Assembly (NCBI GenBank): GCA_026873275.1 | Contig: JANTUC010000009.1 | Span: 310,001 to 374,000 of the forward strand | DNA from: Pseudopithomyces maydicus | Lineage: Eukaryota; Ascomycota; Dothideomycetes; Pleosporales; Didymosphaeriaceae | Length of the DNA stretch: 64,000 nucleotides | Reading direction: 5' to 3' | In this document: positions 25,731-34,878 of the stretch, piece after piece | How the letters are laid out: the number at the start of each line of letters is the position of its first letter | How positions within the stretch are numbered: position 1 is the stretch's first letter | Translations under genes and position numbers: made by a program | Notes under the pieces: generated by a model | The model's input: the letters and a program-made list of their open reading frames with translations, nothing else | What the model was told of the DNA's origin: nothing | Database searches by the model: none

Positions 25731-26525
25731 TCAGCAGCACTTCCCGCCCATGCCGGCCCCAGCCCCACCCGCATCAGCGCCAACATCCACCTTGCTCGTG
25801 CTGGTCTCGGTCCGCGCGCTGTCGATCAGCCTCTTCTTGATGTCGGCCGCGAGGCTGTAGAACGCCTTGTCGACGTTGATGTTGCTCTTTGCGGAGACCT
25901 CGAGGAAGGGGATGCCGAGCTCGTCTGCAAGCGCCTGGCCGCGCTCCGTGGAGACGGCGCGCTTCTCTTCCCAGTCGCACTTGTTGCCGATGAGGATCTT
26001 GTTGACGCCCTCGGTGGCGTGCTGCTCGACGTTGGAGAACCATGTGCGGATGTCTGGGGGGTTGGTCAGCGTGCTGTCTACTTGTCTGCTGCGGAGGAGT
26101 AGGGATGCTAAGTTTGGAGGTGGAGGAGGGCAGGACACGTACTGTTGAAACTCCGCTCGTCCGTTACATCATACACGAGGAGGATGCCCATGGCGCCTCT
26201 GTAATATGCGGTGGTGATGGTGCGGAAGCGCTCCTGGCCGGCGGTGTCCCATATCTGGAGCTTCACGCGCTTGCCGTCGAGCTCGATGGTCCTGATCTTG
26301 AAGTCGATTCCGATTGTGGTGATGAAGGAGGGTGTGAAGGAGTCTTCGCTGAATCGCAGCAGGCAGCAGGACTTGCCTACGCCCGAGTCGCCGATTAAGA
26401 GCAGCTTGATCTACGAGAGCGTGCGGTCAGCGGAGAGCGGGAGAGGGGTCGCGGGACGGCGGCCTGGGATGGCTGCTTGGACAGGGTGGGCTTACGAGAA
26501 AGTCATAGTTGCGTGTGCCCGCCAT
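25731..26525 (-). CDS. SEC4: Rab GTPase Sec4/Rab8
   Basis: A secretory-vesicle Rab GTPase that directs polarised exocytosis at the hyphal tip through the exocyst. Exons are 26496-26525, 26143-26410 and 25731-26053 (206 aa). All G motifs are present: GDSGVGKS (P loop), TTIGIDFKIRT (switch I and effector region), WDTAGQERF (switch II), GNKCD and SAKS. The C-terminus GGKCC carries the double Cys for geranylgeranylation. The 30-nt first exon encodes MAGTRNYDFL. Length and sequence are typical of fungal Sec4/SrgA; no anomalies. Confidence 0.96.
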
Positions 26526-27079
26526 GGTGGTGAGCGAGTCCTATGCCGCGCGCGTCGTCTGTACAAGTAGGCTGCGGTGTTGTACACAGGCACGATTGTG
26601 TCGGAGTTGGGTCGGGCTGTGTCGTGCACGTATCGATGGCCGAGGCGAGGGCGGCGGTGAGATTGGGGGCGTGGGAGGCGGACAGTCAGCAGGCCTCGGA
26701 GGTCGGTGCCTGGGTAGTACGTCGCGAGGGGTCGAGGTATGTTTGGTTACGGCGGGTGAAGGTTGCTGGAGCGAGGGTACCTCCGTCGTCCACTGCTGCG
26801 TGAACGTAAGTGCCAAGGCAGCCCTAGTGCCACAATGCGCCACATGGTCATTCAGGGCACCCACCGCCGCCTACCGTGGCCACGGGTGCCCGCCGACCAC
26901 CCGCGAACGTTGAAACTATAACCACGCGGGGACGATAGCCAGGCCATACGAGATTACTGTTTGTATACGGTAATTGCTGCACAGAGTGTGTCTCTCTGTA
27001 ATTTTTTTACACGCCCCGTGTCATACACCTTCATCCATCCGCCCATCATGACGTGAACCGCCTATTCTCCACCTGTCCC
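26526..27079. other. Intergenic, SEC4 promoter region
   Basis: Upstream of SEC4 (-) and downstream of NCA2 (-). No gene or repeat recognised. Confidence 0.5.
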
Positions 27080-29233
27080 TCACGACGTAAACCACTTCGA
27101 ATACGCCCACCGTATCCGCTCAACCACCTTCTGCTGCCTCTCCAACCCCGACTGAATGTTAACCAACTCATCGATCTCCTGCAAAAAGTCGTGGAATATC
27201 CGCCGCGGAAGCACCCTGCTGGCCTCCTGCCTCAGCAAATGCACCTCGCAGAGCAGCAAGCCGTGATCCTTGTAGTAGATCTCGCCAAACTCGTTGGGAG
27301 TCGCCCCGACGAGGATGCGATCGATGTTCCTCAGTATCAGCAAGAGCTGCCCTTGGCGCGCCCACTGCTTCACACCCTCCGGTTGCTGAACACGCCCCTG
27401 AACCATCTGTACACGCCGATCGTGACTAGAACGCCCGGTGTCAGGCCGATGAATCTGCCGCATGTTAGCCGTTGTATGTCCCGTGTGAACCTAGTGCCCA
27501 CTCACCCGAAAAGCAGCTCCTGACTTTTCAAGATGGAGTCGATGCCGCTCATCGCCAGCTCCACGTCAACCTTGGTCTTTTGCACTTGAATCAGGAGGGC
27601 GCTCGCCAAGTTACCCATGATCGCCCCCTTTACAGGGCTCTGAATCTCCTTCTCGTAAGCTCTCAACACCGGCGTCAGATCGCCCTCCCGCACTTTGGCG
27701 CGAATGTCGGCGATTTGGGTATCGTTCAGAGCGGGGCCCTCCGGGTTCTGCACGGCAAAGTCCACGACCATGCGCTCCAAGCTGGCCCTGTCGGACTCCA
27801 GACTTCGCTTGCTCATGATGGAGACCTCGCTGTCCTCGTCGTGCCGGATGGTGCCGATGACCTTCTTGGCGGGCTCAACTACCCAGTTTGCCCAAAAGTC
27901 GATAACGGTGTGACCGAACTCGCGAATCCATGTAAGGATCTCTTCCTTGCGGTTGACAGCGATGCGCAGGATCGTGGTAGACGAAATGAGAGCGACTGAG
28001 ACCGGCAACCAGTAACGGATGAGAGGCGAAGGTCGACCATGCTCACGGACAGCAGCCTGGAAGTTGGACATATACGCGGGTAGGGAATGGGTCAGTACGC
28101 TGTCTAGCCTGGCGGCAACATCAGACGGTTTGAGCGATGATGCTGTGCGCTCGCCGGTAGGTTCATGCAGTTCGTAGTAATGGTCGTCTTGCGTAGTGGC
28201 CGCGACTGAGTCGTCAAACTTATCGATATGGAGTTCCGCATCGGTAACGCTCTGGATGACAGCGTCCATCAGTGCGACGCTCTTGGCTACCGTGCTCTTC
28301 CATCGATGACGATTTTCAGAAGTTCCATATCCGCTGGGCGTTTGGACGCCTTCGCTATGCAAACTAGAATTTCTTAGTGTCGTCATCTTCCATTTTAGCT
28401 ATGAGCATACCTCTCGGCGCTTAGGCCTTCTCCTAGGAGCAGACCCAGCGCGTTGGCATTCACAGTTCTGATGCGTCTCAATGCCGCTCTCTTCTTCCTC
28501 CCCTCGTGACGAACTGCACCTAATGGCCCAACGACTCTCCGCTGTACCTCCTTAATATTTCTGTCCTTAATTGTGTCCGTCACGAGCGTGTAGAAGTCTC
28601 TCCAGCCGTCTACCGCCAGCCGTCCGCCACGGTCCTTTACGTCGCGATACACATCTTTTGACCAACTATATAGCCGAATGGGTGACGTCTGGATAGAATA
28701 GAGACCGGCAAAGCGGTATGTAGAGATAATATCATCCCAGTACCAGATGTCATCTTCCAGCGGTATCGTCTGTTCCAGGATGGTGGAGAGCACGGAGCCG
28801 TAGGCCTGCGTGGTGGCCTTGCTGAGCAGGAGCCATTCTAGCTCGTGCTCGTAGGAAGACTCGTGGGCGTAAGTCGACTGCCTACGCTGACTGCCGGAGT
28901 CGTCCTGCTCGAAGAGGTATGCGCACGAAGCACAGTTCGACGAGAGATTTGCTTCCTGCAGTATCGCCCTGACTCTGTTCGGATGCACGAGCGAGTGCTT
29001 GGACGAACTGGTCGTCGATAGGCTCTTGATTAGCTTCTGCAGCTGCTCTATTCGCGCGACTCGTCGTGGGTCGTGGATGTCCTCGGCGGCTATTGTAAAT
29101 GCGCTGTCGCCGTTGGCTGCCGATAGCTGCAACCGGTCGAGCTGGCTGTCGATGCGCCGGATCTGACTGTATATAGTGAGCTTGGCAATACTTAGGCAGC
29201 GTTACGCGCGACTTACTCGACCACGAGGCTCAT
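27080..29233 (-). CDS. NCA2: Nuclear control of ATPase protein 2 (Nca2), one apparent frameshift
   Basis: A mitochondrial membrane protein; in yeast it helps control the ATP6/ATP8 transcript. Exons are 29217-29233 (17 nt), 28411-29166, 27506-28363 and 27080-27454. Recognisable parts are the N-terminal helical region, the membrane segment near LIRYWLPVSVALISSTTILRI, the segment DIRAKVREGDLTPVLRAYE and the C-terminal LLLILRNIDRILVGATPNEF followed by YKDHGLLLCEVHLLR. In the last exon the frame breaks at a CCC run (27375-27377). One added base joins VFSNRR to GVKQWARQGQ and yields exactly 669 codons. No upstream intron explains the shift. Confidence 0.9.
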
Positions 29234-30174
29234 GGTTGCTTGCCGCCGCGGTGCCGCTGCGAGGTGGTAAACCTTGGGAGGATCAACACAAAAGGACCAG
29301 GGTACAACTTGTCGCGCGCTCGGTGACGTCGATCTACCGCCGAGAGCTCTGGCCAATCACAGCGAGCACACGCGATGCCAACCTGGTCATCATGACCTGG
29401 GCGTCTGCGCTGGCAAAAGGTACCTTGTCGTTTTGATTTGAATGCTTATATGTGAATGAAGTCAAGCAATGGTGCATGATGGTGGTGAATTGCTCTAATC
29501 GCGGGGAGATCCTGCAGTCCAACATAGTGTGACACGACTTCTTCAACACCAACACCTGATCAAGCATTAGACACATATGAGTACCGCCCGATCGATTGAG
29601 GAATTGGACACATGTTGCGCTTGCCAGCCAAATTAACGGCATTCGCAGATTGTAGTTTGTGAGCGTAGTGTAGATGTCTCTGCGAAGGAAATCGATCATG
29701 TCTATATGGTCATCCCTCAATTAAAAAACGAATGACTGCTACACCTTGATCTAAGAACCACCGTGAGGCTTCATAATACCCGCGAGTGTCCGATGACATG
29801 CAAATTCAGTCTTCATGCTTTTTAGTCCGCCGACACCTCAGCTCAGACATACAATCAAGCTAGCAACCATCTTTAAAATCTTCACAAGATGCACAAGAAA
29901 CAAAGCTTTGTAGGACTTATGTATGATTCTCAGTCTATGTAGTATTCAAGGAAACAAAGAAAAACCATCATTAACAATAGATCTCGCTCGCAGGCGGTCT
30001 AACCCTCCCATCCGACCAAACAGGTCATTTTCCCAAGTTGCAAAGTGCGCCTCGAACATGCTGTCAAGGAAAAGAGTGTATAAGAAAAGTAGATGGCGGA
30101 GGATAAAAAAAGCTATGCACATCCATTACCATTATCGCTCAGCATTGATCCTAAGCTGAGCTCACCTCCATCAT
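29234..30174. other. Intergenic
   Basis: NCA2 promoter side and 3' region of the CFEM gene. No gene recognised. Confidence 0.5.
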
Positions 30175-32346
30175 CTACAAAGCGAGGAAAGCGAGAACGG
30201 CACCAGCAACCATGCCGACACCCTTAGACTTGGCGTTCAAAGAGAAGGCAGCGCCAGAGAACTCAGCCGGAGGAGCACCGATAGCCCCAGTGCCGGTGGG
30301 CAGAGGAACAGAGGTGAAGCCAGACGGGACTGGGTACGGGGCAGTTGGCTCAGCCGGGGCCGGAGCAGGCGTAGGAGCCGCAGGGTACAAGGCGATGGGC
30401 TCGGTGGGGTTGGCGCCAGGGGCATCGGGGGCCTCGGTGGTGAAGCCAACCTGAGGGACGACGTAGGAAGAGCCACCGTAGGAGATGGTGGTGCAAGGAA
30501 TGTCGGAGGGGATCTCCGCAGCAGGTGCCGAGGTGACGGGAGACTCGGGGCTGGCGGAGGTAGCAGGGCCCTCAGGAGGAGGAGTGACGGGAGACTCGGG
30601 AGTGGGAGTGGGCTGGGGAGGCGAAAGCGGGACGTCAGAGCACTTGTCGATGATCTGGGGGTTCTCAGGGATCTGAGGAGCGCAGATACCGACGAAGTAG
30701 GAGAGAGCCTGCTGGACTTCCTCCTCGGTACCGTAGGCCTTGACGCAGTCGATGACGTTGTCGGTGAGGTCGGGGACCTTGCAGTAGCAGGCGGAGTCGG
30801 TGTTGTCCTTGCACTCGGTCTTGAGCTTGAGCCAGGTGTTGAGGCACTTGGGCAGGCACTCAGGAGGAGTGTAACCACCTGGGGGAGGGGTGACGGTGGG
30901 AGGCTGGGACTCGACTGGGACGGAGGGCGTAGTGCCGTTGGTAGTACCAGCGGGAGTAGAAGTGGCGGGAGTCTCGACAGGTACGCTCTCGGCAGGAGTG
31001 CTCTCGACGGGGGTGCTTTCGACGGGGGCAGTCTCGCAAGCGGGCTGGCCGTAACCACCGCACTCGCCGCTAGGGGTAGACTCAGCAGGAGGAGGAGTAG
31101 ACTCGGCAGGAGTGCTCTCGACGGGAGTGCTCTCAGCGGGGGCAGAAGTAGCGGGGGTCTCAGCAGGGGTGCTCTCTACAGGAGAGGAAGTCTCGCAAGC
31201 AGGCTGTCCGTAACCGCCACACTCGCCGCTGGGGGTAGACTCAGCAGGAGGAGGGGTGCTCTCGGCAGGGACAGAAGTAGCAGGGGTCTCAGCGGGAGTG
31301 CTCTCGACAGGAGTGCTCTCGACAGGAGTGCTCTCAACAGGAGTGCTCTCAACAGGAGTGCTCTCGACGGGGGCAGTCTCGCAAGCGGGCTGGCCGTAGC
31401 CACCGCACTCGCCGCTGGGGGTAGACTCAGCAGGAGGAGGAGTAGACTCAGCAGGAGCAGAAGTAGCAGGGGTCTCTGGTGGCGAAGGAGGAGCAGTAGA
31501 GTTGGAGTAGCCAGTGTTGCCGCAAGATCCGTAGCCGCACATGGGAGTCCTGACGCTCTCGCTGGACGACTCCTCAGGAGGAGGAGGGGGCGAGTCGGAG
31601 GTCTGCGGGGGAGGAGTAGGGGTAGAAGGAGGGGGCACCTCGGACGAAGTCACTGGGACCTCAGATGTAGCTGGCACTTCAGACGAGGTGACAGGGACCT
31701 CAGAGGTGGATGGCGGGGGAGCAGGAGTGTATGGGGGAGGAGGAGTGTAAGACTCGCCGGGGTTGCAGTCAAAGCCAATCTGGTGGAAGCCAATCTCGCA
31801 GTCCTCGCGACCCTCGCTGGAGTGGCCGAGGTAGACATCGACGGACTCGGCACCACCGCACTGGGTGTTCTGGACTGTGGTACCCTCCTTCTTGCAAGAA
31901 GTGCGCTGCTTGCAGATGCTGCCATCCTTCATCTTGTAGTGGAAGTCGAGGTCGGCATCGTGGTCAACGGAGACATCGATGTGAGTAACGGAGAAACCCT
32001 CCTTCTTCTGGTCGCAGCTGAAAGAAGCCGGCTTCTCCTTGCCGCACTTGTTGGTGATGGCCTTGTCTCCGAAGGTGCGCTTCGAGACGTGGTCACGCTT
32101 GCCGAACTTCTTGGTGGAGCACTTCCAGTCACCGCCGAAGTTGAAGTCGTCGTACTTGCCGGGCTTGTCACCGTCGTTGAGGTCAGACCAGTTGTAGCCA
32201 CCCTTCTGCTTGTCGGTACACTCGTTGTTGTTGTACTGGGGGGTGTTGTAGTTGGAAGCCTGACGGTCCCAGTGGGCGGCGACCTGCTGGGCGGCCAAGC
32301 CAGAAATTAAGAGAGCGATGGAAGCCCTCATGATGAAAAGATTCAA
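30175..32346 (-). CDS. GPI-anchored CFEM-type cell-wall protein with Pro/Ser/Thr repeats
   Basis: A single-exon surface protein of 723 aa. It has a signal peptide (ASIALLISGLAAQQVAA; start either at 32346 or at the second Met at 32331). An N-terminal Cys-rich domain of about 180 residues follows that I do not recognise. Next is a long Pro/Ser/Thr-rich stalk with five or more VESTP units and three copies of a Cys-containing block (SGECGGYGQPACE, near residues 305, 367 and 423). A CFEM-like eight-Cys domain (about residues 490-570, C-x3-C...CYC...C...C...C) precedes a second Pro/Thr linker. The hydrophobic end VGMVAGAVLAFLAL is a GPI signal. CFEM proteins act in surface adhesion, haem/iron capture or virulence; which applies here is unknown. 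Confidence 0.85.
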   Translation of the reverse strand: MNLFIMRASIALLISGLAAQQVAAHWDRQASNYNTPQYNNNECTDKQKGGYNWSDLNDGDKPGKYDDFNFGGDWKCSTKKFGKRDHVSKRTFGDKAITNKCGKEKPASFSCDQKKEGFSVTHIDVSVDHDADLDFHYKMKDGSICKQRTSCKKEGTTVQNTQCGGAESVDVYLGHSSEGREDCEIGFHQIGFDCNPGESYTPPPPYTPAPPPSTSEVPVTSSEVPATSEVPVTSSEVPPPSTPTPPPQTSDSPPPPPEESSSESVRTPMCGYGSCGNTGYSNSTAPPSPPETPATSAPAESTPPPAESTPSGECGGYGQPACETAPVESTPVESTPVESTPVESTPVESTPAETPATSVPAESTPPPAESTPSGECGGYGQPACETSSPVESTPAETPATSAPAESTPVESTPAESTPPPAESTPSGECGGYGQPACETAPVESTPVESTPAESVPVETPATSTPAGTTNGTTPSVPVESQPPTVTPPPGGYTPPECLPKCLNTWLKLKTECKDNTDSACYCKVPDLTDNVIDCVKAYGTEEEVQQALSYFVGICAPQIPENPQIIDKCSDVPLSPPQPTPTPESPVTPPPEGPATSASPESPVTSAPAAEIPSDIPCTTISYGGSSYVVPQVGFTTEAPDAPGANPTEPIALYPAAPTPAPAPAEPTAPYPVPSGFTSVPLPTGTGAIGAPPAEFSGAAFSLNAKSKGVGMVAGAVLAFLAL
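31289..31375 (-). repeat. 15-bp minisatellite coding for VESTP units
   Basis: Five to six near-identical 15-nt units lie inside the CFEM gene. They differ only at synonymous or single positions, so unit number probably varies between strains. Confidence 0.85.
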
Positions 32347-34327
32347 GTTATGGTCAAGAAGCGAAAGTCAACAGTACCAAGACTGTTAGATGATGATGTA
32401 GACCTGCCTAATGAGGTGGAACGAAAGTGGTGTTGATATTAAGCACTGAAGAAACAAAGGAAAGAATGACTTTGTCTCCTCTCACCCTTAATGAAAAGCA
32501 AATGAGAAAGTGAATGCTATGATGCCCAGTCCATCGGCGGACAAAGGAGTGGTACATATACCTACGGATGGTTCTCTGCCCTAGGCACGGACTTGAAACA
32601 GATGCTCAAAACGGAGTCAGTAGGCTCGTCGGTGATTGGGGCATTGGGGACATGCTCAGCCACGGACAAGCAGCGGGATTCCTTGTCGCGCGCTCCTGTG
32701 CTCATAGACGTTGGGCATGGGCCTCATGGCCGGTCCGTCGCAGGTGTGGAGTGAGGCCGGGCTGCTCGATGCAGCGCAGAAGCGCTTCTGAAACGCCTGA
32801 CGAAAATAGCGCCATTGAAAATGCAGGTACCGAGCCAATCGACCCCACCCGCCCGCCTATACGCCGTCCCGAATCGGCCACGACCGCTAGAGCGGGCCCC
32901 ACCCGTGAACGAGACGGTGGGCATCGTTTGGCTGTGATCTGCTCACTTCTCCTGTCCCAGTCATGGCCATCGTTCTTCGCTGCCTATGGCGCCGTCGAGA
33001 CACTGCGACCCGCGACTGTGCGGCATAGTGCTGAGTGTGTGCTGGCTCGTCTCTGCGACGTGAAAACTGCTTCTTCCAGCGAGCAGTGAGACGGCACGCT
33101 GCGCCTCCGCAACCGAACGTCCCCTTTGGGACAGCAGCTTCCCCAGAAGGAAAACCACTTAAGCTTTTCTAGCCCGATGGCCGTCGCTTGGGGGCAGGTG
33201 GCGCCAAGTTGCTGGACGCTGCACGGTGGTGGTTTCAGGCTTGACAGCAGATCCACGTGTAGCGAATCGCCCACGCTTTCGCTCGCAAAGTTAACCTTCC
33301 CGCTTGCAGCTCGCATTGTCATGCTACAGGTGGATATCCCGTTGTTGTTTTTGCCGTGGGCCGCAAAGTCACCCCAGCGGGTACAGGCACTGGGGCCATG
33401 ACTTGGCCTCGTCTGCTTCCGCGGGCAGAAGGCAGAAGACACAAGACACAAGACACAAGACACCACAAGACACCAGCACCAATCCATTGTGTTCTAGAAA
33501 ACGAGCAGCAATCACCGCCGCGTCCCAACAGGAAAAACGCCCAGACGCTGTGCAAGGCCGGACTACCTAGCGCACAGGCGATCATCATCAACGGACTTTT
33601 GGTCTCTGGGGCTTCATCCTGCATGCCCCAGGGGCTGCACGAACTACCGCTAGAGCTTCAGATGGGCCAGCGACAGGCCCCAGGCAGGTGACTCGCCCGG
33701 GAGTGGCGGTGTCAGATGTACCGATGGGCGACCTCAGACGTCACTGCACCGTATCGATTGCTGTTCTGAATCCGTATTTTCGTTCGCCGACGGAGCTTTG
33801 TAGCTCGCTCTGCATAGGGCGTTCAGCTGTGTAAGCGCGAGACATGCCTATCGGGGTTTCTATGTAAGCCCGATGGCTCGCACTCAGTTTCCCATGCCAC
33901 TGTGCAACCACGATAGCAACGAACACGTGCTAGTGTACGCGTCTTTTTTCATAACAAAACATACATAGATATCTTGATCGTTTCCTGGGCCATCTGATCC
34001 AAGTACCGGTACACCCAGCACGCCCTGGGGGTCGCATTGATATACCTACCTCACAGGTTTCACCGCCGTCGGGGCACCATGCCCTAGCAGAGTTGTTTTT
34101 TCGCCTTTGTACTTGACGCGCCAACCGTCTCTGAGTTACCAGTGTTCAGTGGTCATTTCTTATGCGTTTGATAAAGTTCTCCAATGGGAGGCGCACCGGG
34201 TAACACGCCGAACATGGTCCGTATAAACATCCCCCCTCCATCACAGAACCCCTCTTCTTGTTACATTCCAGAGATAGCAGGACCGTAACCGTGATCTCCC
34301 TGCAGCGGTTGCCTTCCCCTACAGAAA
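32347..34327. other. Long intergenic region, CFEM promoter side
   Basis: About 2 kb with no gene I can support on either strand; open frames have shuffled composition and no domains. It holds the CFEM gene promoter and a GACACAA-type repeat at 33436-33474. Confidence 0.5.
33436..33474. repeat. GACACAA-type short tandem repeat
   Basis: About five imperfect 7-nt units. Confidence 0.75.
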
Positions 34328-34711
34328 TCAATACTTTTCAAACGGCCTCCCTGTATCCTTGTCGTCTATCTCGGGACTAGTGCGCGGCTCGCCTGGCTGT
34401 CTCACCCCACCGAATCTTGACCACTCCGGCCCCAGACCAGAGTATACACTCTGACCAGCCGTCACCATCCGCCGCCCGCACCGAGCCGATAGAACACCAT
34501 CGTAATAGCTCCCTAAACGAAATTGCTTCTGCCTCTCGACCCGGCCAGGTGCGGCTTTCGTCATGGCGAAGAAGCAGTCAACATTCTTACCCACTCGCTC
34601 TCCTTGACTAGATTCGGTTTCGGTTTCCGAAAGGGCCGTCTCTAACTTGAAGTCGTAGACGCTCGCTGGATCAGCAGTCAGGTCCTCGAGGGCGTCGTGA
34701 AGGTTGCGCAT
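34328..34711 (-). CDS. Small hypothetical protein, weakly supported
   Basis: A 127-codon frame starting MRNLHDALEDLTADPASVYDF, divergent from the aminodeoxychorismate synthase gene with only 167 nt between start codons. The first 35 residues look protein-like (amphipathic, acidic). The rest is Arg/Gly-rich and may be intron or noise, since a GTAAGA donor-like site lies after residue 40. I do not recognise a family. It could be a short gene with an unresolved intron. Confidence 0.3.
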   Translation of the reverse strand: MRNLHDALEDLTADPASVYDFKLETALSETETESSQGERVGKNVDCFFAMTKAAPGRVERQKQFRLGSYYDGVLSARCGRRMVTAGQSVYSGLGPEWSRFGGVRQPGEPRTSPEIDDKDTGRPFEKY

Positions 34712-34878
34712 GCTCTTGGAGCTTAGCTAGAGTCTGTCCCGAATGAAATCGTGATGTTCCGCTAAGGAAAATTTTCTGCACGCTCCCTTCTCCTTCGCAA
34801 CCCGATCTCTCTATCTCTTCGTAGACCCACATCTATCTGGGGATAGTCGTCTTTGGTGTTTCGCTACCTAGAGTGATA

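Noticed and set aside
30237..31058. Second long frame inside the CFEM gene on the same strand
   Set aside because: By-product of the repeats; it lacks the signal peptide, CFEM Cys pattern and GPI end of the main frame.
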